Origin: a candidate division KSB1 bacterium | GTDB lineage: Bacteria; Zhuqueibacterota; Zhuqueibacteria; JANLFK01; Oleimicrobiaceae | Assembly (NCBI GenBank): GCA_034506335.1 | Contig: JAPDPR010000011.1 | Span: forward strand, 1-64,000 | DNA length: 64,000 bases | Reading direction: 5' to 3' | In this document: in pieces, positions 55,784 to 64,000 of the stretch | How the letters are laid out: every line of letters starts with the position of its first letter | How positions within the stretch are numbered: position 1 is the first letter of the stretch | The notes under the pieces: model-generated | Databases searched by the model: none | What the model saw: only the letters and a program-made list of their open reading frames with translations | What the model was told of the DNA's origin: nothing | Made by a program: the position numbers and the translations under genes

Positions 55784-57522
55784 GCCTTCTGCTCGTGCGC
55801 TTTGAGGGTCTTCTCGATCTTGGCCCAGGTGTCGCGTAAGGTTACGGTGCGGTTGAAAACCAGTCTGTCTGCGGTGGTGTCGGGGTCCACGCAGAAGTAG
55901 CCCTGACGCTCAAATTGGCAACGGAAGCCAGGTTTGACGCCTGCCAGGCTGGGCTCCACATAGCAGGAGGGGAGTACCTCCAACGAGTTGGGATTTAGGA
56001 AACTTTTCCAGTCTGTCCCCTCGGGTACATCGCTGGGGTTAGGCACGGTGAACAGGTGGTCATAGAGACGCACCTCAGCTGGGAGGGCGTGAGCAGCCGA
56101 TACCCAGTGGATGGTGGCCTTGACCTTGCGGCCATCCGGGGAGTCACCGCCGCGCGTGGCTGGGTCGTAGGTGCAGTGCACCTCAACCACCTTGCCGGAG
56201 GAGTCCTTCACCACATCCACGCACTTGACAAAGTAAGCGTAGCGCAGCCGCACCTCGCGTCCAGGGGCCAGACGGTAGTACTTAGGCGGAGGCTCCTCCC
56301 GGAAGTCGTCCTGCTCAATGTACAGGACGCGGGAAAACGGGACCTTGCGCGTGCCCATGCTGAGGTCTTCGGGATTGTTGATAGCCTCAAGCTCTTCCAC
56401 TTGGCCTTCTGGATAGTTGAGGATGATCAATTTCAGGGGCCGCAACACGGCCATGAAGCGTGGGGCGCGGCGATTGAGGTCTTCGCGCACACAGTGCTCG
56501 AGCAGGGCGATATCCACCGTACTTTCGCGCTTGGCCACACCGATGCGCTCAGCAAATGTCCTGATGGACTCCGGCGTGTAACCGCGTCGCCGTAACCCAG
56601 AGATGGTGGGCATGCGCGGGTCATCCCAGCCTCGCACATATCCTCCTTGCACCAGCTCCAACAGCTTGCGCTTGCTCATCACCGTGTAGGTGAGATTCAA
56701 GCGGGCAAATTCGATTTGTTGTGGGTGATAGATGCCCAGCTGGTCGAGAAACCAGTCGTACAGCGGCCTATGATCCTCAAACTCCAGGGTACAGATAGAA
56801 TGGGTGATTCCTTCTATCGAGTCCTCCAGCCCGTGCGCCCAATCATACGTGGGGTAGATGCACCACTTGTCGCCAGTGCGATGGTGGCGTGCGTGCAGGA
56901 TGCGATACATGACCGGGTCGCGCATGTTGAGGTTGGGCGAGGCCATGTCGATCTTTGCGCGCAGGACCCGAGCGCCGTCCGGAAACTCGCCGGCGCGCAT
57001 TCGGCGGAACAGGTCAAGATTCTCCTCCACGGAGCGGTCACGATAAGGACTGTTCTTGCCCGGTTCGGTGAGGGTGCCGCGATATTCGCGAATCTCGTCT
57101 GCGCTCAGGTCACAGACGTAGGCCTTGCCCGCCTTGATGAGCTGTTCGGCCCATTCGTACATTTGCTCAAAGTAATCGGAGGCGAAGTAAAGGCGGTCCT
57201 CCCAATCAAACCCCAGCCAGCGCACATCTTCGATGATGGACTGGACGTACTCTTCCTCTTCTTTGGTGGGGTTGGTGTCGTCAAACCGCAAATTGCACTT
57301 GCCCCCGAACTCCTCGGCCAGACCGAAGTTCAAGCAGATGGCCTTGGCATGGCCGATGTGGAGGTAGCCATTAGGTTCCGGCGGGAAACGGGTATGCACC
57401 CTGCCGCCAAAGCGATTGTTCTTGAGATCCTCCTCAATGATGGCGCGGATAAAGTTTGGGCTCCGCGCAGGTGCAGGGCCACCACCCTTCTGCGGACCAT
57501 TCTCATCGTGTTCTTCTGCCAT
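55780..57522 (-). CDS. glnS: Glutaminyl-tRNA synthetase
   Basis: GlnS charges tRNA-Gln directly with glutamine. Class I motifs are '[20 protein letters not shown]' (HIGH) and '[11 protein letters not shown]' (KMSKS-like). Other blocks are '[29 protein letters not shown]', '[49 protein letters not shown]' and the C-terminal anticodon-binding barrels. I chose ATG 57522 (AGGAGG upstream), giving 580 residues. GlnS is found in only some bacterial groups; others use GatCAB. Its own promoter is at 57590-57618. Confidence 0.97.
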   Translation of the reverse strand: MAEEHDENGPQKGGGPAPARSPNFIRAIIEEDLKNNRFGGRVHTRFPPEPNGYLHIGHAKAICLNFGLAEEFGGKCNLRFDDTNPTKEEEEYVQSIIEDVRWLGFDWEDRLYFASDYFEQMYEWAEQLIKAGKAYVCDLSADEIREYRGTLTEPGKNSPYRDRSVEENLDLFRRMRAGEFPDGARVLRAKIDMASPNLNMRDPVMYRILHARHHRTGDKWCIYPTYDWAHGLEDSIEGITHSICTLEFEDHRPLYDWFLDQLGIYHPQQIEFARLNLTYTVMSKRKLLELVQGGYVRGWDDPRMPTISGLRRRGYTPESIRTFAERIGVAKRESTVDIALLEHCVREDLNRRAPRFMAVLRPLKLIILNYPEGQVEELEAINNPEDLSMGTRKVPFSRVLYIEQDDFREEPPPKYYRLAPGREVRLRYAYFVKCVDVVKDSSGKVVEVHCTYDPATRGGDSPDGRKVKATIHWVSAAHALPAEVRLYDHLFTVPNPSDVPEGTDWKSFLNPNSLEVLPSCYVEPSLAGVKPGFRCQFERQGYFCVDPDTTADRLVFNRTVTLRDTWAKIEKTLKAHEQKA

Positions 57523-57589
57523 GCGTACCGTCCTCCTGAGCACATTGCTGCCCGGTAGCGACCGTGCTCCGGGCGCATTGGTTGACATA

Positions 57590-59817
<2,228 letters not shown>

Positions 59818-59828
59818 ACGAAGAAGCG

Positions 59829-61016
59829 ATGAAACAATCTCGGCAGGCACCAGTGTGCTTGGCGCCAGAGCCGTTGACGTTGCAGCCCGAATGTGCGGGT
59901 GTAGTGAGCGCGGTGCAATGCACCTCCTATGAGTTTCAGGTGGTGGCGGAGGCCGTGGAGCAGCTCTTGGTGCCATTAGGAGGGCTGGCGCATTTTGTCC
60001 AGCGCGGGAATCACGTGCATCTCAAGCCGAACCTCTTGGCTGCGAAAGAACCTGCGCGCGCCATTACTACCCACCCAGTGGTAGTCGAGGCGGTGGTGCG
60101 CATGCTTTTGGACCTGGGGGCCAAGGTGACCATAGGCGACAGCCCGGCTGGGGCAGTAAAGGGGCTCCAACGCTACTGGGACAATACTGGTCTCTCTGAA
60201 GTGGCCAAGCGCACCGGCGCGCGGCTGGTAGCCTTTGAAACTGGCGGGGTCCAGGAGCGCGTGGTGCGCGGCCGCAGCTACTACATTTCCCGCTACGTGA
60301 TAGATGCGGACGTGGTGATAAACCTTCCCAAGCTAAAGACCCACGGTCTGACGCTCTACACGGGCGCCGTGAAAAACCTGTTCGGCGTGATCCCCGGTCT
60401 GCGCAAGAGCGAGTACCACAAGCAGGCGCCCCATCCAGAGGACTTTGCCGAGGTGCTGGTGGACATCTACTCCGCTGTCCGCCCTCACCTCCATATCGCC
60501 GATGGCGTGGTGGGCCAGGAGGGCAATGGCCCGTCTTCCGGGAGGGTGCGCCCGATTGGTGTCATGTTAGCTAGTACGGATGGGGTGGCACTCGACGCCG
60601 TGGGGGCTGCCATCATGGGGTTTGACCCAGAGGAGATCGACACCACGCGCATTGCCTCCCAGCGCGGCCTCGGGGAGGGGCGTCTGGAGCACATCAAGGT
60701 GGTGGGAGCTGACCTGGAAAGCCTCCGCTTGCCGGACTTTGTCCTTCCATCCAATCGCCTCATCAAGCTGGTGCCAAGGTGGCTGATGATTCTGGGCGCC
60801 CGCCTGATCTGGGTCCGGCCCCGCGCCGACAGGGAGCTCTGCAAGCGGTGTGGGGTGTGCCAGACCAACTGCCCTGTGGGGGCCATCAGCACGGACGCGG
60901 ACGGCTATCCGGTCATGGACTACACTCGCTGCATCAAGTGCATGTGCTGCGATGAAGGGTGCCCCCACCAGGCCATTGAACAAGAGATGAGTTGGCTGGC
61001 CCGGCGCTTTTCGTGA
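59829..61016 (+). CDS. DUF362 protein with C-terminal 4Fe-4S ferredoxin domain
   Basis: The 395-residue protein has a DUF362 domain over most of its length ('GNHVHLKPNLLAAKEPARAITTHPVVVEAVVRMLLDLGAKVTIGDSPAG', 'VVINLPKLKTHGLTLYTGAVKNLFGVIPGLRKSEYH', 'LHIADGVVGQEGNGPSSGRVRPIGVMLASTDGVALDAVGAAIMG'). A C-terminal pair of cluster motifs follows: 'CKRCGVCQTNCPVGAI' and 'CIKCMCCDEGCPHQAI', eight Cys for two 4Fe-4S clusters. It is probably a cytoplasmic redox protein of unknown substrate. It is 11 bases after dprA and 6 before the M23 gene. Confidence 0.9.
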   Translation: MKQSRQAPVCLAPEPLTLQPECAGVVSAVQCTSYEFQVVAEAVEQLLVPLGGLAHFVQRGNHVHLKPNLLAAKEPARAITTHPVVVEAVVRMLLDLGAKVTIGDSPAGAVKGLQRYWDNTGLSEVAKRTGARLVAFETGGVQERVVRGRSYYISRYVIDADVVINLPKLKTHGLTLYTGAVKNLFGVIPGLRKSEYHKQAPHPEDFAEVLVDIYSAVRPHLHIADGVVGQEGNGPSSGRVRPIGVMLASTDGVALDAVGAAIMGFDPEEIDTTRIASQRGLGEGRLEHIKVVGADLESLRLPDFVLPSNRLIKLVPRWLMILGARLIWVRPRADRELCKRCGVCQTNCPVGAISTDADGYPVMDYTRCIKCMCCDEGCPHQAIEQEMSWLARRFS

Positions 61017-61022
61017 AAGAAA

Positions 61023-63290
61023 ATGAGCGGCATGCGTCCCGCTAAACTTCTTCTTGGCTGCTGTGCGCATCTGGCGTTGGCAACGGTGGCGCGTGATTCG
61101 TGCATGGCGGGTGAGAGGCTGGCAGGGCACGGGGGCCTTTCGTCTCTGATGGTGCGGCCCACGGGGCAGATCGTGGAGCTCTCTGCCCAGCCGCACGGAG
61201 ACGCCCAGTCGGACGACGGTCGCTATTGGTGCCGCTATCGTGTTGCTGCGGCCGGCGACGAAGTGCGTGACCTTGCAGACCTCGCCTTTTATGAAGAAGG
61301 GCGTCTTATGTGGCGCATGGCCAAGGCACCAGGTTCGGACCTTTACGTTTCTAACGCCGGGCTGGTTGCCTTCGTCGCCACAGAACGCCATTGGGCTGGC
61401 GAAGTCACTATCCACTTCTACTCCAAAACTGGCCGCTGTCTCACAAGCCTTCCGTGCAAAGGTGCCTCTCTGTTCGGGTTTTCGCCCTCAGGCAAGCTCT
61501 TTGCAGTCGGTTCTGCGGCGGGCCTGCAAGTTGTAGATCCTGCGAGTGGCACAGTGAGCACTTTGGAGCACGCCCTGCAATTCGACTTCTCTGAGGACGA
61601 CAGCTTGTTAGCGCTGGCCTTGCCGGGAAGGGTTTTGGTGAAGAAGGGCTCAATCACCGTACTAGAGGCCGTGGCCGACGTGTTGTCACCCCGGGGAGTA
61701 CGGGTCTCAGCGCAGGATTCGCTGGTGGCAGTGATAGGGCGACAGGTACTGGTGGCCTTTTCCTTAAGTACAGGCCACCGGCTCCTCGTGGACAGCCTTA
61801 GTGGCCGCGCTACCTACCGAGACGTCCGTGTGGTGGACGGGCGGATCATCGCCGGCGTCCAAGTGCGTGAGAAAGATGTCTTGCGCGGCCTCTTGCGCGT
61901 GCTGGAGCGCGACGGGCGCCTAGTCGCACAGGAAGAGGGCGAGCGGCTGCCACTCCCACGGGGAGGGCTGTCCAAGCAGGGCCTGGGCAAGAGTCGCGAA
62001 GGGTGCACCCCGTGGCCGTTTGCTCCTTTTGACAGCATGCGCACGGTGTGGAACTACTATGAGCAGCACATGGCCTACGGCGATAGCCTTTCCTACCTTC
62101 ACCAGGGCCTCGACCTCATTACTCCCATCGGGGAGCACGTCTATGCGGTGGAGCCAGGGGTGGTCAAGTGCCTGCTGACACTGGGCGGGAATTCCTACTG
62201 GCGGGTGGCCATCGCACCGCAGCAGAGCGCTGAGCCCTCAGTGGGCTGGCTTTATGCGCATCTGGTCAAGGAGTCCATCACCTGCGCGCCGGGCGATACC
62301 GTGGAGCTCCATGAATACCTCGGTGACATTGTGCGCTGGACGCCGGAGTGGGGACACATTCACTTTGTACAGATCTGGGATTCCGGCTTAGTATGGCGCT
62401 ACGACGACGACCAGTGGGGGATCGTGGGTAACCCCTTGCTCCAGCTGTGCGCGAACACCGACACTATTCCGCCGCGCATTCTTGACGTTTTCCCTGACAG
62501 CAAGTTCGGCATCTGCCTCAATGAGAGCAGTGCCTACCTGAGACCCGATAGCGTCTACGGAGATGTTGACTTTATCGTGCAGGTTGCCGACGCCATCGGT
62601 GACGGCCTCTATGAGCTTCCGGCGTTGGAGCTCTACTATTGGATTGTCTCTGTCGACCGTGGTGCGCTGGTAGTGCCCAGGACGAAGGCACAGAGGCTGG
62701 ACCATGCGTATCCATTCTACAGTGCTGACCGTTATGTGGACTATGCGACGTTGATCTATAAGCGGGACGCTATTCTGCCGCCACCGTCGTGGATGCCCAA
62801 CCGGCGGAACTTCTACCACCTGCTCACGAACAGTGACGGAGACGACAAGCTGGACCTTGGAGAGCATCAGCTGGCCTTTGTGACTACCGGGGTTCCCGAC
62901 GGGCAGTACCGACTCCACGTCCTGGCCCGTGACCTGAACCAGGGAGTCCGCGACAGCATGGACTTTCGCGTGGCAAATGGGCCGGCAAAAGTGAAAGCAC
63001 CATTCGCAGCGCATCCCCTCGCCCTGGGCATATATGGGCCTTTTCCCAACCCTTTTGGACACGCGGCGCGCGTGGAGTACACGCTTCCTGAGGCAACCAG
63101 TGCAGTGCTGCGGCTCTTCGACGTGGCAGGGCGAGAAGTGCGGCATCTGGAGATAGCGCGTGGGGCACCCGGCCGCCATTCCATCCACATGGGTGCTGAG
63201 GAGCTGCCCAACGGCATCTACTTCCTGCACTTGCAGCAAGGGCACCACAGCGTCCGACGCAAGTGCGTGGTGTTGCGAGAGCTGAAGTGA
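61023..63290 (+). CDS. Secreted M23-like peptidase with T9SS sorting domain
   Basis: The 755-residue exported protein has a signal segment at about 8-30. Residues about 35-320 are beta-rich, with short 'FSPSGKLFAVGSAAGLQVVD' strands as in propellers. About 335-470 is an M23/LytM-like domain: 'YLHQGLDLITPIGEHVYAVEPGVV' contains H360-xxx-D364, and 'WGHIHFVQIW' has H445-x-H447, the complete zinc set. About 480-670 is another beta domain. The C-terminal 80 residues ('FPNPFGHAARVEYTLPEATSAVLRLFDVAGREVRHLEI', 'LPNGIYFLHLQQG') form a type IX secretion sorting domain. It may cut peptidoglycan or peptides outside the cell, or be a non-catalytic binder. The start could also be ATG 61032. Confidence 0.88.
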   Translation: MSGMRPAKLLLGCCAHLALATVARDSCMAGERLAGHGGLSSLMVRPTGQIVELSAQPHGDAQSDDGRYWCRYRVAAAGDEVRDLADLAFYEEGRLMWRMAKAPGSDLYVSNAGLVAFVATERHWAGEVTIHFYSKTGRCLTSLPCKGASLFGFSPSGKLFAVGSAAGLQVVDPASGTVSTLEHALQFDFSEDDSLLALALPGRVLVKKGSITVLEAVADVLSPRGVRVSAQDSLVAVIGRQVLVAFSLSTGHRLLVDSLSGRATYRDVRVVDGRIIAGVQVREKDVLRGLLRVLERDGRLVAQEEGERLPLPRGGLSKQGLGKSREGCTPWPFAPFDSMRTVWNYYEQHMAYGDSLSYLHQGLDLITPIGEHVYAVEPGVVKCLLTLGGNSYWRVAIAPQQSAEPSVGWLYAHLVKESITCAPGDTVELHEYLGDIVRWTPEWGHIHFVQIWDSGLVWRYDDDQWGIVGNPLLQLCANTDTIPPRILDVFPDSKFGICLNESSAYLRPDSVYGDVDFIVQVADAIGDGLYELPALELYYWIVSVDRGALVVPRTKAQRLDHAYPFYSADRYVDYATLIYKRDAILPPPSWMPNRRNFYHLLTNSDGDDKLDLGEHQLAFVTTGVPDGQYRLHVLARDLNQGVRDSMDFRVANGPAKVKAPFAAHPLALGIYGPFPNPFGHAARVEYTLPEATSAVLRLFDVAGREVRHLEIARGAPGRHSIHMGAEELPNGIYFLHLQQGHHSVRRKCVVLRELK

Positions 63291-63341
63291 GAGCACCGCC
63301 TGCTGGAGCGCGCGGGGACACCGCGCTGCGTCAAAAATCGG

Positions 63342-63370
63342 TTGCTTAGTATGCTCGGTTTTCATATATT
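63342..63370 (+). promoter_or_regulatory. Candidate promoter for the serine tRNA genes
   Basis: TTGCTT (63342-63347), 17 bases, TATATT (63365-63370), about 70 bases before the first tRNA. The 149-base gap before the tRNA also contains an imperfect hairpin (GCGGTGGAG / CTCCGC, about 63399-63421) that could affect processing. Confidence 0.6.
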
Positions 63371-63439
63371 ATGGCGTCGCTTTAGCGCGCAAGCAATTGC
63401 GGTGGAGGACTCCATCTCCGCCTTGCTTTTGTGGAAGAT

Positions 63440-63528
63440 GGAGGGCTAGACCTAATTGGTAAGGCAGCGGTCTTGAAAACCGCCGTCCCGTAGAACGGGA
63501 CTTGGGGGTTCGACTCCCTCGCCCTCCG
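63440..63528 (+). tRNA. tRNA-Ser (anticodon UGA)
   Basis: The acceptor stem GGAGGGC (63440-63446) pairs with GCCCTCC (63521-63527), with discriminator G. The anticodon stem GCGGT/ACCGC encloses loop CTTGAAA, anticodon TGA at 63474-63476. A long variable arm (CGTCCCGT...ACGGGAC) and T-arm GGGGGTTCGACTCCC follow. This is a class II serine tRNA reading UCN codons. Confidence 0.96.
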
Positions 63529-63549
63529 CAGTACGAGTCATGAGCAGCG

Positions 63550-63640
63550 GGAGAGGTGCCGGAGATGGCTGAACGGGGCGGCCTGCTAAGCCGTTGTAGG
63601 GTGTATAACTCTACCGAGGGTTCGAATCCCTCCCTCTCCG
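63550..63640 (+). tRNA. tRNA-Ser (anticodon GCU)
   Basis: The acceptor stem GGAGAGG (63550-63556) pairs with CCTCTCC (63633-63639), with discriminator G. The anticodon loop is CTGCTAA, anticodon GCT at 63585-63587. It has a long variable arm (TGTAGGGTGTATAACTCTACC) and T-arm GAGGGTTCGAATCCCTC. This class II serine tRNA reads AGU/AGC. The spacer from the first tRNA is only 21 bases. Confidence 0.96.
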
Positions 63641-63665
63641 CGACAATCACGGGCAAGGAACATAA

Positions 63666-64000
<335 letters not shown>

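Noticed and set aside
63310-63326. Hairpin GCGCGG / CCGCGC after the M23 gene as a terminator
   Set aside because: No T tract follows on the plus strand (TGCGTCAAAAATC). I cannot support termination.

Overview
The window looks like the replication-origin region of a chromosome from an uncultivated or little-studied FCB-group bacterium, of the Calditrichota / candidate KSB1 type. Three things in the sequence suggest this: a C-terminal type IX secretion sorting domain (61023-63290), a bacterial glutaminyl-tRNA synthetase next to a separate glutamyl-tRNA synthetase, and DUF4175/DUF4159/M14 envelope genes. Phylum assignment is inference; no rRNA gene is present.

Layout. From about 41.6 kb leftward almost every gene reads on the minus strand. 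From dnaA (42086) rightward to 52.9 kb all genes read on the plus strand. The divergence point (41580-42085) carries DnaA boxes, AT-rich DNA and two back-to-back promoters, and is the likely oriC. Left of it is the classic rpmH-rnpA-yidD-yidC-mnmE-mnmG-rsmG block. It holds two perfect 16-bp parS sites, but parA/parB do not follow rsmG; murQ, mfd and three parvulin-type peptidyl-prolyl isomerases do, up to a strong intrinsic terminator at 26605-26639. Right of it are dnaA-dnaN-recF-dciA-gyrB-gyrA, an unrecognised 443-residue gene and a FecR-domain protein.

Further left (26.5-12 kb) is a tightly packed run of 12 genes: an M14 peptidase with a GATase-like tail, DUF4159, DUF4175, a TPR protein, a 79-residue protein, a GATase-like protein, YjbQ, ThiL, a truncated PdxA-like protein, a methyltransferase and FtsE-FtsX. 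Next come hrcA-grpE-dnaJ with their own sigma70-like promoter but no CIRCE element and no dnaK, then comEA, a membrane protein, PilM-like and PilN-like proteins, rsmD-coaD-pta (overlapping genes), a TPR protein, and two secreted proteins. The last of these is an Ig-like repeat protein cut by the left edge, with a nearly identical 633-bp repeat.

The right end (53-64 kb) holds a patatin-POTRA-barrel outer-membrane protein co-transcribed with glnS. Divergent from these are obg-dprA-DUF362 ferredoxin, then a secreted M23/T9SS protein, two tandem serine tRNAs and the start of gltX.

Most of the window is core housekeeping. The observations most worth checking are the missing GyrA box in the gyrA product, parS sites without parAB, the envelope operon with three related GATase-like modules, and the degenerate PdxA beside thiamine genes.
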